This document shows positions 37,485 to 49,106 of a DNA stretch of 64,000 nt, piece by piece. The position numbers and the translations under genes were made by a program. The stretch comes from Novosphingobium sp. IK01 (GTDB taxonomy: Bacteria > Pseudomonadota > Alphaproteobacteria > Sphingomonadales > Sphingomonadaceae), in the NCBI RefSeq assembly GCF_033242265.1, contig NZ_BTFW01000001.1, forward strand, positions 1,896,501-1,960,500, in the 5' to 3' direction. Numbering within the stretch: position 1 is the first letter of the stretch; every line of letters begins with the position of its first letter. The notes under the pieces were generated by a model. That model saw nothing but the letters and a program-made list of their open reading frames with translations. It was not told the DNA's origin and did not search any database.

Positions 37485-37846
37485 GCCTGACCCTCTACGG
37501 CATCCCCAACTGCGACACCGTGAAGAAGGCGCGTGTCTGGCTCGACGGGAAAGGCCTCGCCTACACGTTCCACGACTACAAGAAGCAGGGCGCCGATGCC
37601 GCGCAAGTGGCCCGCTGGGTGGAGCAGGCGGGGCTCGACAAAGTGCTCAACAAGGCGGGCACCACGTTCCGCAAGCTGGCCGACGCGGATAAGGCCGACC
37701 TTGCGGCGGATCTCACGGGCGAAAAGGCCGTCGCGCTGATGGTCGCCCAGCCCTCGCTGATCAAGCGGCCCATCGTCGAATATCCCGGCGGGCTTGTCGT
37801 CGGTTTCAAGCCCGCCGAGTGGGAAACGGTCTTCAATCCCGCGTAA
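37481..37846 (+). CDS. ArsC/Spx-family thioredoxin-fold protein (YffB-like)
   Basis: A 121-residue ArsC-like protein. It begins LTLYGIPNCDTVKKARVWLD, with a single Cys in PNCDT and no CXXC, and has YKKQGADA, TTFRKL and PSLIKRPIVE, the family's cis-Pro region. Members include arsenate reductases and YffB-type proteins of unknown role; the lack of other arsenic genes favours the YffB type. It overlaps the preceding ABM gene by 4 bp and the convergent ubiG by 14 bp. Confidence 0.88.
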   Translation: MSLTLYGIPNCDTVKKARVWLDGKGLAYTFHDYKKQGADAAQVARWVEQAGLDKVLNKAGTTFRKLADADKADLAADLTGEKAVALMVAQPSLIKRPIVEYPGGLVVGFKPAEWETVFNPA

Positions 37847-38573
37847 CGGTCACGATGTAGTTGAGCGCGAGGTCGTCCGACAGGTGAAGCCCCTTGCGCG
37901 GGCTCCACGCGATGCCCTTGGGGTTGCCCATTTTCAGGCCCTGCGCGGCCAGCAGGTCGTGCAGTTCGAGCGGGGTGACGAAATCGTCCCAGTGGTGCGT
38001 GCCGCGCGGCACCAGCCCCAGACGCTCGGCCCCCTCGACCATCAGCAGGCGCGAGGCCGGGGTGCGGTTGGGGGTGGAAAGCACCATCAGCCCGCCCTCG
38101 CCCAGCGTCCCGGCCAATGCGCGCAGGAACGCGGCCTTGTCGGCGACATGCTCGATCACCTCCATCGAGGTGACCAGATCGAAGCCCGAAAGGCCCAGCG
38201 CGCCCACTTCGCCATGGCGATAGTCGATCGCCAACCCTGCTCCTTGCGCATGGGCGCGCGCCGCCGCGATGTTTTCCGCCGCCGCATCGACCGCCGTCAT
38301 CGCCGCGCCCAGACGGCACAACGGCTCGGCCAGAAGGCCCGCGCCGCAGCCCACGTCGAGCGCGCGCTTGCCTGCCAGAGGCTTGATCCCGTTGGGGTCG
38401 GTATCGAAATGGGCGTCGATCGCGGCGCGCACGAAGGCGAGGCGCACCGGGTTCAGCTTGTGCAGCATGGCCGACTGCCCCTTGGGGTCCCACCAGTCGG
38501 CAGCCAGCTTGCCGAAGTGGGCGGCTTCCTCGGGGCGGATCGTGGGGGTGTTCAAGGTTGTTGCATTGCTCAT
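37833..38573 (-). CDS. ubiG: Ubiquinone biosynthesis O-methyltransferase UbiG
   Basis: UbiG does both O-methylations of ubiquinone synthesis using SAM. The 246-residue protein carries FGKLAADWWDPKGQSAMLHKLNP near the N terminus (a strong family block), the SAM motif ALDVGCGAGLLAEPLCRLGA, FDLVTSMEVIEHV and LVPRGTHHWDDFVTP. It is divergent from lysC, with 88 bp between the starts, and its 3' end overlaps the ArsC-like gene. Confidence 0.95.
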   Translation of the reverse strand: MSNATTLNTPTIRPEEAAHFGKLAADWWDPKGQSAMLHKLNPVRLAFVRAAIDAHFDTDPNGIKPLAGKRALDVGCGAGLLAEPLCRLGAAMTAVDAAAENIAAARAHAQGAGLAIDYRHGEVGALGLSGFDLVTSMEVIEHVADKAAFLRALAGTLGEGGLMVLSTPNRTPASRLLMVEGAERLGLVPRGTHHWDDFVTPLELHDLLAAQGLKMGNPKGIAWSPRKGLHLSDDLALNYIVTVTRD

Positions 38574-38661
38574 GCCACCTCCCTAAAGCGCCGCATTCGC
38601 ATGGTCCATGGGCCATGACTGAAAGATTCTTTCGTACCGCAGGTGAACAGGAGCATAAGCG

Positions 38662-39918
38662 TTGGCCCGGATCGTGATGAAATTCGGCGGCACCTCGATG
38701 GCCGGAACCGAGCGAATCCGCCGTGTCGCCCGGATCGTACAGCGCCAGCAGGCCGCCGGCCATGAAGTGGCGGTGGTGGTCTCGGCGATGGCCGGGGAGA
38801 CCGACCGTCTCGTCAACTTCTGCCGCGAGGCCAGCGCGCTCTACGACCCGGCGGAATACGACGTGGTCGTCGCCAGCGGCGAGCAGGTGACCTCGGGCCT
38901 TCTGGCGATGCACCTTCAGGCGCTGGGCTGCAAGGCGCGCTCGTGGCTGGGCTGGCAATTGCCGGTCCGAACCGACGACGCCTTCTCCAAGGCGCGCATC
39001 GAGGGCATCGATTCCGACGCCCTGCTGGCCTCGATGGCCAGCGGCGAAGTGGCCGTGATCCCCGGTTTCCAGGGCGTGACCGCCGACAAGCGGATCACCA
39101 CGCTGGGCCGTGGCGGATCGGATACCTCGGCCGTGGCCGTGGCCGCCGCGATCGGCGCGGACCGCTGCGACATCTATACCGACGTGGACGGGGTCTATAC
39201 CACCGATCCGCGCATCGTGGCCAAGGCGCGCAAGCTCAAGGCCGTGACCTACGAGGAAATGCTGGAGCTGGCCTCGGTCGGTTCCAAGGTCCTGCAAACC
39301 CGTTCGGTTTCGCTCGCCATGAAGGAAGGCGTGCGGGTGCAGGTGTTGTCATCCTTCATCGACGACGATGCCCCGGCGGCGGACACGATCCCCGGCACGA
39401 TGATCGTCGCGGACGAGGAACTGGAAGGGTACGAAATGGAACGCCAGCTGATCACCGGCATCGCTGCCGACAAGAACGAAGCCAAGATCACGCTCACGCG
39501 GATCGCAGACCGCCCCGGCGCCGTCGCGTCGATCTTCGCGCCGCTGGCCGAAGCGAACATCAACGTCGACATGATCATCCAGAACGTCGCCAAGGACAAG
39601 GGCGAGACGGATGTGACCTTCACCTGCCCCCAGGCCGACCTCGCGCGCACGCAGGCGCTGCTCGAAGAGTGCAAGGAGCAGATCGGCTGGTATCGCATGA
39701 TCGCCGACAGCAAGGTCGCCAAGGTCTCGGTCGTGGGCGTGGGCATGCGCGCCCACGCGGGCGTCGCCAGCACGATGTTCAAGTCGCTGGCCGATCGCGG
39801 GATCAACATCCAGGCGATCTCGACCAGCGAGATCAAGGTCTCGGTGCTGATCGATTCGGACGAAGTCGAACTGGCCGTCCGCGTGCTGCACAGCGCCTAC
39901 GGGCTCGACGCGCAGTAA
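38662..39918 (+). CDS. lysC: Aspartate kinase
   Basis: LysC phosphorylates aspartate, the first step to lysine, threonine and methionine. The start is a TTG at 38662 with AGGAG about 9 bp upstream, which gives the conserved N terminus MARIVMKFGGTSMAG; the next ATG would cut off part of the first strand. The kinase domain (1-250) has TLGRGGSDTSAVAVAAA and DIYTDVDGVYTTDPRI. Two C-terminal ACT domains (about 260-418) confer feedback control. At 418 residues it is the monofunctional type. A clear terminator follows. Confidence 0.95.
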   Translation: MARIVMKFGGTSMAGTERIRRVARIVQRQQAAGHEVAVVVSAMAGETDRLVNFCREASALYDPAEYDVVVASGEQVTSGLLAMHLQALGCKARSWLGWQLPVRTDDAFSKARIEGIDSDALLASMASGEVAVIPGFQGVTADKRITTLGRGGSDTSAVAVAAAIGADRCDIYTDVDGVYTTDPRIVAKARKLKAVTYEEMLELASVGSKVLQTRSVSLAMKEGVRVQVLSSFIDDDAPAADTIPGTMIVADEELEGYEMERQLITGIAADKNEAKITLTRIADRPGAVASIFAPLAEANINVDMIIQNVAKDKGETDVTFTCPQADLARTQALLEECKEQIGWYRMIADSKVAKVSVVGVGMRAHAGVASTMFKSLADRGINIQAISTSEIKVSVLIDSDEVELAVRVLHSAYGLDAQ

Positions 39919-39951
39919 GCCTTCGGCGCTTCCTCGCGGCTGATTGAAAAC

Positions 39952-39981
39952 GCCCTCCCGGCGATGTCGGGAGGGCTTTTT
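39952..39981 (+). terminator. Rho-independent terminator after lysC
   Basis: GCCCTCCCG-GCGATGT-CGGGAGGGC then TTTTT: a perfect 9-bp stem 33 bp after the lysC stop. Confidence 0.9.
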
Positions 39982-40053
39982 CGTGCAGGGGCCCCACCAA
40001 CCCTGTCGGGCAATTCATTTTGCGCAAGGGCCGATTGTCGGTAAGCCCGCAGC

Positions 40054-41001
40054 ATGTCAGCCGACCACCATCACCACCATGACCATCATCATGGCCACGA
40101 CCATCACCACCATCACGGCCCCGGCCACAGCCATGCCCCGGCCAGTTTCGGCAAGGCCTTCGCGGTGGGGATCGTGCTCAACACGGCCTTTGTCGTCATC
40201 GAGGCGGGCTATGGCATCGCCGTCGGGTCGATGGCGCTGGTGGCCGATGCCGGGCACAACCTGTCGGACGTGCTCAGCCTGTTCATCGCCTGGGGCGCCT
40301 CGGTGCTGGTCACGCGGCCGCCGCGCGGGCGGTTTACCTATGGCTTCAAGTCCAGCTCGATTCTGGCCGCGCTGGGCAATGCCGCGCTGCTGATGGTGGC
40401 GCTGGGGGCCATTCTGGTCGAGAGCCTGCGGCGGCTGTGGCAGCCCGAGGCGGTCGCGCCCGGCCCGGTGATGGTTGTCGCGGGTATCGGCATCGTCATC
40501 AACATCTGCACCGCGCTGCTGTTCATGCGCGGGAGCGAGCACGATCTCAACGTGCGCGGCGCCTATCTGCACATGATGGCCGATGCCGGGGTTTCGGCGG
40601 GCGTGGTCGTGGCCGGACTGCTGATCGCGGCGACGGGCTGGACGTGGATCGACCCGGTGACGAGCCTGATCATCGTGGCGGTGATCGCGGTCGGCACATG
40701 GGGGCTGGCGCGCGATTCGCTCAAGCTGGGGCTTCAGGCGGTGCCGCCGGGGATCGATCTCGACGCGGTGGCGCAGCATCTGGGCGCCTTGCCGGGCGTT
40801 GCCAAAGTCCACGACCTGCACGTCTGGCCGATGAGCACGACCGAAACGGCCTTGACCGCGCACCTGATCATGCCGGGCGGCAGCCCCGGCGATGCGTTTC
40901 TGGCCACTCTGGCGCAAGGGCTGGAAGAGGCCTTCGACATCGGCCACGCGACCATCCAGATCGAGACCGACGATTGCGGGGGATGCACGCTCGACGTGTG
41001 A
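40054..41001 (+). CDS. Cation diffusion facilitator (Zn/Co/Cd exporter)
   Basis: A CDF-family inner-membrane antiporter (ZitB/CzcD-like). The N terminus is a His tail with about 14 His in the first 26 residues, likely a metal-sensing region. Six membrane helices follow, with the metal site built from HNLSD in helix 2 and HMMAD in helix 5, both the HxxxD pattern typical of zinc-type CDFs. A cytoplasmic ferredoxin-like domain ends in DCGGC, adding two Cys ligands. It is monocistronic, convergent with a lipoprotein gene. Confidence 0.92.
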   Translation: MSADHHHHHDHHHGHDHHHHHGPGHSHAPASFGKAFAVGIVLNTAFVVIEAGYGIAVGSMALVADAGHNLSDVLSLFIAWGASVLVTRPPRGRFTYGFKSSSILAALGNAALLMVALGAILVESLRRLWQPEAVAPGPVMVVAGIGIVINICTALLFMRGSEHDLNVRGAYLHMMADAGVSAGVVVAGLLIAATGWTWIDPVTSLIIVAVIAVGTWGLARDSLKLGLQAVPPGIDLDAVAQHLGALPGVAKVHDLHVWPMSTTETALTAHLIMPGGSPGDAFLATLAQGLEEAFDIGHATIQIETDDCGGCTLDV

Positions 41002-41005
41002 GGCT

Positions 41006-41224
41006 TCAGGGTTTTCCGCTGGCGCCTGCCAGAGGCGGGCTTTGCGGGGACGAGGGCGAAGGCGCGGGAGGGCGGCTGTCGAGCATGGCGGCCGCTTCGT
41101 CGAGGGCGCGTGCTTCGCCCCGGGTCACGCCGCCGGGGCCAGGGTCGCTGTCTTTCTGGCACGCGGACAGGGCCACGGCAGCGGCGAGCGGAAGGGCGAG
41201 GATCGGGAAACGGGGGCGCTTCAT
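41006..41224 (-). CDS. Small lipoprotein of unknown function
   Basis: A 72-residue predicted lipoprotein: basic N terminus (MKRPRFP), hydrophobic segment and lipobox LSAC with Cys near residue 22. The mature part is a short Gly/Pro/Ser-rich chain with one helical patch (TRGEARALDEAAAMLDSR). The stop is 5 bp from the convergent CDF stop. I do not recognise a family. Confidence 0.65.
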   Translation of the reverse strand: MKRPRFPILALPLAAAVALSACQKDSDPGPGGVTRGEARALDEAAAMLDSRPPAPSPSSPQSPPLAGASGKP

Positions 41225-41269
41225 CGGTGCGGAACCCGGCGCGGGGCGCATGGCCCCGCGCCGTGGCGC

Positions 41270-41587
41270 TTACATCTTCTGGCCGCCGTTGCCCTGATCG
41301 GCTTCGGCCGCAGCGGCTGCGGCCTTGGCAGCGTCGGCGGCGGCAGCGGCATTGTCAGCCGCGCTGCGGGCGGCGTCTTCCGGGGTCTGGGCGGCAGCGC
41401 TGGTGTCGGCAGCCGGGGCATCGACGGGCGCGGGGGCAGCGGCCGAAACGTCGGTGGCGGGAAGCTCGTCAGCGGGCATTTCGACGGTATCGGGGGTGGC
41501 TTCCGAAGAGGCGTCTTCAGAGTGGCCGCAAGCCGAGAGGCTGAGGGCGGCGGCGCCCAGGATGGCGACCGGGATGAGCTTCTTCAT
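41270..41587 (-). CDS. Ala-rich lipoprotein
   Basis: A 105-residue predicted lipoprotein starting MKKLIPVAILGAAALSLSAC (Cys 20). The mature region is acidic and extremely Ala-rich, with a C-terminal stretch of about 45 residues (DAARSAADNAAAAADAAKAA and onward) that should form a helix or coiled coil. It is upstream of the other small lipoprotein on the same strand, with 45 bp between them, so they may be cotranscribed. The function is unknown; a structural envelope role is a guess. Confidence 0.7.
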   Translation of the reverse strand: MKKLIPVAILGAAALSLSACGHSEDASSEATPDTVEMPADELPATDVSAAAPAPVDAPAADTSAAAQTPEDAARSAADNAAAAADAAKAAAAAAEADQGNGGQKM

Positions 41588-41806
41588 GAGGGAGGCGTCC
41601 TTGTTCCTGCGTGTTTCTGGTTGATGGGGCCCGCGCTTTTCGCCTTTCCGCCGGTCATGGGGGAGCCGGTCGGGGAAGGCGGATGGGGAGGCGGGCCGAT
41701 CAGGCTCTTTGGGTAATATCGGCGCGTCCGTGTCAAGCCCCAAGTCCGTGTTAGGCCAACGGCAAACTTGAGCCACTAGGAGGCGTTATCCGGCTGGGGG
41801 AGATGT

Positions 41807-41858
41807 GATATAAAGCAATCTTTATATAGATTGACCGATATAAAGATTGCTTTATATC
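41807..41858. promoter_or_regulatory. Paired palindromic operator upstream of the sahR-like gene
   Basis: Two copies of ATATAAAG-N4-CTTTATAT (41808-41827 and 41838-41857) are separated by 10 bp. The centres are CAAT and ATTG, so the whole 52 bp is also a perfect inverted repeat with 21-bp arms. The centre-to-centre distance is 30 bp, about three helical turns. The site ends 9 bp before the ATG at 41868 and includes TATATA/TATAAA elements likely to be the -10 region, so binding would block transcription. This fits an ArsR-type dimer repressor. Confidence 0.85.
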
Positions 41859-41867
41859 AGCATCCCG

Positions 41868-42911
41868 ATGACCCTTCTCGAATCCTTGCGTGCCCTTGCG
41901 GACCCGACGCGCCTGCGGATCATGCGGCTTCTGGCCAGCATGGAGCTGGCCGTGGGTGAACTGGCGCAAGTGCTCGGGCAGAGCCAGCCGCGTGTTTCGC
42001 GCCACGTCAAGATCCTGTGCGATGCCGGGCTGGCCGATCGCCGCCGCGAGGGGGGCTGGGTCTTCCTGCGCGCGGCCATTGCCGAGGCGCCCACGCGCCG
42101 GGTGAATACGACGGGCCTTGGCACCGCGCTTGCCCGCGTGCTGGCCGCTGCCGAAGCCGAGGACGCGGAATTCGCCGCGCAAGTGCGCGAGGACCGCCAG
42201 CATCTCGACGCCATCCGCACCGCCCGCGAGGCCAGCGCGGCGGACTATTTCGCGCGCCATGCCGATCAATGGGACCGCTTGCGCAGCCTCCACATCGCCG
42301 AAGGGCCGGTCGAGGCCGCGCTGGTCGACCTGCTCGATCAGGCCAATCCGCAGGGACCGGGCCACCTGCTCGATGTCGGCACCGGCACGGGCCGCATGGC
42401 GCAATTGCTGGCCCCGCGTGCCAGCCATGTCAGCGCGCTCGACAAGAGCCCGGAAATGCTGCGCCTTGCCCGCACCCGCTTGCAGGACATGCCCGCAGGC
42501 CGGGTCGATCTGGTCCAGGGCGATTTCCTTGCACTGCCGTTTGCGGCGGGCACGTTCGACACCGTGCTGTTCCATCAGGTGCTTCACTATGCCCTCGCGC
42601 CCGAAGCCGTGCTGGCCGAGGCCGCACGCGTGACCGCGCCGGGCGGCTGCATCGCGGTGGTCGATTTCGCCAGCCACGAGCGCGAGGACTTGCGCCTTGC
42701 CCATGCCCATGCGCGCCTCGGCTTTTCCGACGCGCAGATGGCCAAGCTGCTGGGCGACGCCGGGTTCGAGCCTTTGGCCGAACGCGCGCTCGCCGGACAT
42801 GAACTGATCGTCAAGCTGTGGACCGCGCGCCGCCGTGCCGAAGGCCCCATTCCGGCCATCGGCAGCGCCGCCATCCAGACCAGCCCCTTACCCGCTTTCA
42901 CCAAGAGCTGA
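41868..42911 (+). CDS. sahR: ArsR-family regulator fused to a SAM-dependent methyltransferase domain (SahR-like)
   Basis: A 347-residue two-domain protein. Residues 1-85 are an ArsR winged helix (ALADPTRLRIMRLLASMELA, then ELAQVLGQSQPRVSRHVKIL as recognition helix). Residues about 140-330 are a class I methyltransferase with SAM motif LLDVGTGTGRMAQLL and LPFAAGTFDTVLFHQVLHYA. SahR regulators with this architecture sense S-adenosylhomocysteine and repress methyl-cycle genes. Here it lies 5 bp before metF, with metH following, and two palindromes precede it. The TTG at 41847 is inside the operator and is rejected as a start. Confidence 0.88.
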   Translation: MTLLESLRALADPTRLRIMRLLASMELAVGELAQVLGQSQPRVSRHVKILCDAGLADRRREGGWVFLRAAIAEAPTRRVNTTGLGTALARVLAAAEAEDAEFAAQVREDRQHLDAIRTAREASAADYFARHADQWDRLRSLHIAEGPVEAALVDLLDQANPQGPGHLLDVGTGTGRMAQLLAPRASHVSALDKSPEMLRLARTRLQDMPAGRVDLVQGDFLALPFAAGTFDTVLFHQVLHYALAPEAVLAEAARVTAPGGCIAVVDFASHEREDLRLAHAHARLGFSDAQMAKLLGDAGFEPLAERALAGHELIVKLWTARRRAEGPIPAIGSAAIQTSPLPAFTKS

Positions 42912-42916
42912 GACCC

Positions 42917-43858
42917 ATGACCCGCTACGACCAGATGCGCGAGGCCCGCACCGCGCTCGACACCCCGCTTTTCGCCGGCCTTCCCGGCGACATCCGGGTG
43001 AGCTTCGAGTTCTTCCCGCCCAAGACCGACGCGCTGATGGCGCAGCTGTGGGACGTGGTCGAGACGCTGGCCCCGCTGCGCCCCGAATTCGTTTCGGTGA
43101 CCTATGGCGCGGGCGGCTCGACCCGCGACCGCACGCACGACACTGTCGCCCGCATCATCCGCGAGGCACGCCTGCCCGCCGCCGCGCACCTGACCTGCGT
43201 GGACGCCACCAAGGACGAGATCCGCGCCGTGGCCGAAGCCTATTGGGAGGCTGGCGTGCGCCACATTGTCGCGCTGCGCGGCGACATGGGCGCGCCGGGC
43301 GTGCCCTTCACGCCCCACCCGCAAGGCTATGCCAATGCCGCCGAGCTGGTCGCGGGCCTCAAGGCGATTGCCCCGTTCGACATTTCGGTTGCCGCCTATC
43401 CCGAATGCCACCCGGATTCGGCGAGTGTCGAGGCCGACATCGACAACCTCAAGCGCAAGATCGACGCGGGCGCGAGCCGGGCGATCAGCCAGTTCTTCTT
43501 CGAGCCGGAAACCTTCTTCCGCTTTCAGGACCGTCTGGCCGCTGCGGGCATCGACGCGCCGGTGCTGCCGGGCATCCTGCCGGTCTCCAACTTTGCCCAG
43601 ACGCGCAAGTTTGCCGCCGCCTGCGGCGCGGCGCTGCCGCAGTGGCTGGAGAGCCTGTTTTCCGGGCTCGACAAGCACCCGGCCTCGCGCCAACTCGTCG
43701 CCGCGACCGTTTCGGCGGAATTCTGCCGCCGCCTCTATGCGGGTGGCGTGCGCGATTTCCACTTCTACACGCTCAACCGCGCCGAGTTGAGCTATGCCAT
43801 CTGCCACCTGCTGGGCCGCCGCCCGCAGGGTGAAACGCCCCAGGAGAACGCGGCATGA
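42917..43858 (+). CDS. metF: Methylenetetrahydrofolate reductase
   Basis: MetF reduces 5,10-methylene-THF to 5-methyl-THF, the methyl donor for MetH, with FAD. The 313-residue barrel shows VSFEFFPPKTDALMAQLW, FVSVTYGAGGSTRDRTHDTV, AAHLTCVDATKDEIRAVAEA, HIVALRGDMGAPG and SRAISQFFFEPETFFRF. It begins 5 bp after the regulator and its TGA overlaps the next ATG (ATGA). Confidence 0.95.
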   Translation: MTRYDQMREARTALDTPLFAGLPGDIRVSFEFFPPKTDALMAQLWDVVETLAPLRPEFVSVTYGAGGSTRDRTHDTVARIIREARLPAAAHLTCVDATKDEIRAVAEAYWEAGVRHIVALRGDMGAPGVPFTPHPQGYANAAELVAGLKAIAPFDISVAAYPECHPDSASVEADIDNLKRKIDAGASRAISQFFFEPETFFRFQDRLAAAGIDAPVLPGILPVSNFAQTRKFAAACGAALPQWLESLFSGLDKHPASRQLVAATVSAEFCRRLYAGGVRDFHFYTLNRAELSYAICHLLGRRPQGETPQENAA

Positions 43859-44918
43859 GCGCCCTTGTCCCCAGTGCAGCCCGCGCCGCCTTCCTCGCGC
43901 AGGCGGCCAAGCGCATCCTCATCACCGACGGCGCCTTTGGCACCGAGATCCAGAACCGCAAGCTGACCGAAGCCGACTATGCGGGCAATCTGGGCCTCAC
44001 CCACGACCAGAAGGGCAACAACGACATCCTCGCCCTCACGCGCCCGGACGTGCCCGAGGCGATCCACCGCGCCTATTTCGAGGCCGGGGCCGACATTGCC
44101 GAGACCAACACGTTCTCGGCCAACAGGATCAGCCAGGCCGACTATGGCGCCGAGCATCTGGTGCGCGAGATCAACGTCCATTCCGCGCAGCTTGCCCGCC
44201 GCGTGGCCGATGAATTCGCCGCGAAGGATGGCCGTCCGCGCTTTGTCGCCGGGGCCATCGGGCCGACCAACAAGACGCTCTCGCTCTCGCCCGACGTCAA
44301 CGATCCGGGCTATCGCGAGATCGACTGGGACTTCCTCGTCGAAGTCTATCGCGAGCAGGCCGAGGCTCTGGTCGAAGGCGGGGCGGACTTCATCCTCGTC
44401 GAGACGGTGTTCGACACGCTCAACTGCAAGGCCGCGATCATGGCCATCAAGAAGCTGGAACAGCAGCTGGGCCGCGAAGTGCCGATCATGCTCTCGATGA
44501 CGCTGACCGACCTTTCGGGGCGCAATCTCTCAGGGCACACGGTCGAGGCGTTCTGGTATGCGGTGCGCCATGCGCGGCCCGTGACCATCGGGCTCAACTG
44601 CTCGTTCGGGGCCACCCAGCTGCGCCCCCACGTCAAGGCGCTCTCGGAAATCGCCGATACCCTGATCATGATCTACCCCAACGCGGGCCTGCCCAACGAA
44701 CTGGGCCAGTACGACGAGGAACCCGAAACGACGGCGGGGCTGGTCGGCGAATGGGCCGTGGCCGGACAGGTCAACGTGCTGGGCGGCTGCTGTGGATCGA
44801 CGCCCGCCCATATCGGCGCGATGGCCCGCAAGGTTGCCTCGATGCACCCGCGCCAGATCGCCCGGCCCGAGCCGCTTACCCGCCTTGCCGGCCTCGAACC
44901 TTTTGTGATGAGCAAGTG

Positions 44919-44919
<1 letters not shown>
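43855..44919 (+). CDS. metH1: Methionine synthase, homocysteine-binding subunit (MetH N-terminal module)
   Basis: This 354-residue protein is the homocysteine-methylation module of cobalamin-dependent MetH. It has [22 protein letters not shown] near the start and the three zinc-ligand Cys: one in [13 protein letters not shown] and two in [15 protein letters not shown]. It ends after this module, and the remaining MetH domains are encoded by the next gene, which overlaps it by one base (TGATG). Split MetH genes of this form are common in sphingomonads, so this is not a broken gene. Confidence 0.93.
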
Positions 44920-47573
<2,654 letters not shown>

Positions 47574-47637
47574 CATCCCGCCCCCCGGCCCAGTGCCGGG
47601 GGTTCTGCGCCGGGGGGTTCCCCACCCCCCGCAATAC

Positions 47638-47671
47638 AAAAAACCCCCGCCGTTTCCGGCAGGGGTTTTTT
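47638..47671. terminator. Bidirectional terminator between metH2 and clpX
   Basis: AAAAAACCCC pairs with GGGGTTTTTT and, after a C/A mismatch, GCCG with CGGC around a 4-base loop. The A-run and T-run let it end both transcripts. A second C/G hairpin lies at 47583-47600. Confidence 0.88.
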
Positions 47672-47700
47672 GTTGAAATGCAGGACCGGAAAAGCGGCGA

Positions 47701-48957
47701 TCAGGCCGCCTGTTCCTTGCCCTTGTGCACCTGAACCGGTTCCTTGCGGCCATCGACCACGTCCTTGTCGACCACCACTTCGGTCACGCCTTCGAGCGTG
47801 GGGAGGTCGAACATGGTGTCGAGCAGCAGGCCTTCGACGATCGAACGCAGGCCACGCGCGCCGGTCTTGCGCTCGATGGCCTTCTTGGCGATCGCTTCGA
47901 GGGCTTCCTCGGTGAACGTCAGCGTCACGTCTTCGAGTTCGAAGAGCTTCGAGTACTGCTTGACCAGCGCGTTCTTGGGCTCGCGCAGGATCTTGACCAG
48001 CGCGGCGACATCGAGGTCGTTGAGCGTGGCAATGACCGGCAGACGACCGATGAACTCGGGGATCAGGCCGAACTTGAGCAGATCCTCGGGCTCGGCCTTC
48101 TGGAGCAGCTCGCCCACGCGGCGCTTGTCGGGATCGGCGACATGGGCGCCAAAGCCGATCGAACGCTTCTGCAAGCGGTCGGCGATGATCTTTTCGAGGC
48201 CCGCAAAAGCGCCGCCGCAAATGAACAGGATGTTGGTCGTGTCGACCTGAAGGAATTCCTGCTGCGGATGCTTGCGCCCGCCCTGCGGCGGAACCGAAGC
48301 GGTCGTGCCTTCCATCAGCTTGAGCAGCGCCTGCTGCACGCCCTCGCCCGAAACGTCGCGCGTGATCGACGGGTTCTCGGCCTTGCGGCTGATCTTGTCG
48401 ATTTCGTCGATGTAGACGATGCCGTGCTGGGCCTTCTCGACATTGTAGTCGCTGGCCTGGAGCAGCTTGAGGATGATGTTTTCCACGTCCTCGCCCACGT
48501 AACCGGCTTCGGTCAGCGTGGTGGCGTCGGCCATGGTGAAGGGCACGTCGAACGTCTTGGCGAGCGTCTGCGCGAGCAGGGTCTTGCCCGAGCCGGTGGG
48601 GCCCACGAGCAGGATGTTCGACTTCGAGAGTTCGACATCGCCGCCCTTGCCGCTGTGCTTGAGGCGCTTGTAGTGGTTATGCACCGCCACCGAGAGCACG
48701 CGCTTGGCGCGATCCTGGCCGATCACATAATCGTTGAGCGTCTCGAAGATGTCGCGCGGGGTGGGGATGCCCCCATCCTTCTTGCCGGCGATGCCCTGCT
48801 TGGTCTCTTCCCGGATGATGTCGTTGCACAGCTCGACACACTCATCGCAGATGAAGACCGTGGGCCCGGCGATAAGCTTGCGCACCTCATGCTGCGACTT
48901 GCCACAGAAGCTGCAATAGAGCGTGCTTTTTGAGTCCGATCCGGAAAGCTTGGTCAT
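47701..48957 (-). CDS. clpX: ClpX, ATPase subunit of the Clp protease
   Basis: ClpX is an AAA+ unfoldase that feeds tagged proteins to ClpP. The N-terminal zinc domain has four Cys (CSFCGKSQ and [10 protein letters not shown]). Walker [15 protein letters not shown], Walker [11 protein letters not shown], the pore loop region [11 protein letters not shown] and sensor motifs are intact, with 418 residues. It lies 149 bp downstream of clpP on the same strand. A possible own promoter, TTGATT-N16-TAGGAT, reads towards it from about 49014 to 48987. Confidence 0.97.
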   Translation of the reverse strand: MTKLSGSDSKSTLYCSFCGKSQHEVRKLIAGPTVFICDECVELCNDIIREETKQGIAGKKDGGIPTPRDIFETLNDYVIGQDRAKRVLSVAVHNHYKRLKHSGKGGDVELSKSNILLVGPTGSGKTLLAQTLAKTFDVPFTMADATTLTEAGYVGEDVENIILKLLQASDYNVEKAQHGIVYIDEIDKISRKAENPSITRDVSGEGVQQALLKLMEGTTASVPPQGGRKHPQQEFLQVDTTNILFICGGAFAGLEKIIADRLQKRSIGFGAHVADPDKRRVGELLQKAEPEDLLKFGLIPEFIGRLPVIATLNDLDVAALVKILREPKNALVKQYSKLFELEDVTLTFTEEALEAIAKKAIERKTGARGLRSIVEGLLLDTMFDLPTLEGVTEVVVDKDVVDGRKEPVQVHKGKEQAA

Positions 48958-49054
48958 TCTTCAATCCCAGGCGCCTCTCCACGAGAGGCGGGCCCGATTA
49001 TCCTACTACCGCGAAGGTATTAATCAACCGGACACGAAACGAGGTGAACAATCC

Positions 49055-49096
49055 TGCCAGACGGTCCCTTTCGCAAGACTTAAGGGACCGTGGCAG
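49055..49096 (-). promoter_or_regulatory. Long stem-loop between clpP and clpX
   Basis: ACGGTCCCTT (49061-49070) pairs perfectly with AAGGGACCGT (49082-49091) around an 11-base loop, and CTGCC/GGCAG extend the stem outside a 2-base bulge. It starts about 10 nt after the clpP stop. No T-run follows on the minus strand, so it is more likely an RNA-processing or attenuation structure than a full terminator. Confidence 0.55.
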
Positions 49097-49106
49097 AACG
49101 TGAAAA

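Noticed and set aside
41847..41867. TTG start for the sahR-like gene
   Set aside because: It lies inside the palindromic operator and lacks a ribosome site; the ATG at 41868 begins the normal ArsR N terminus.
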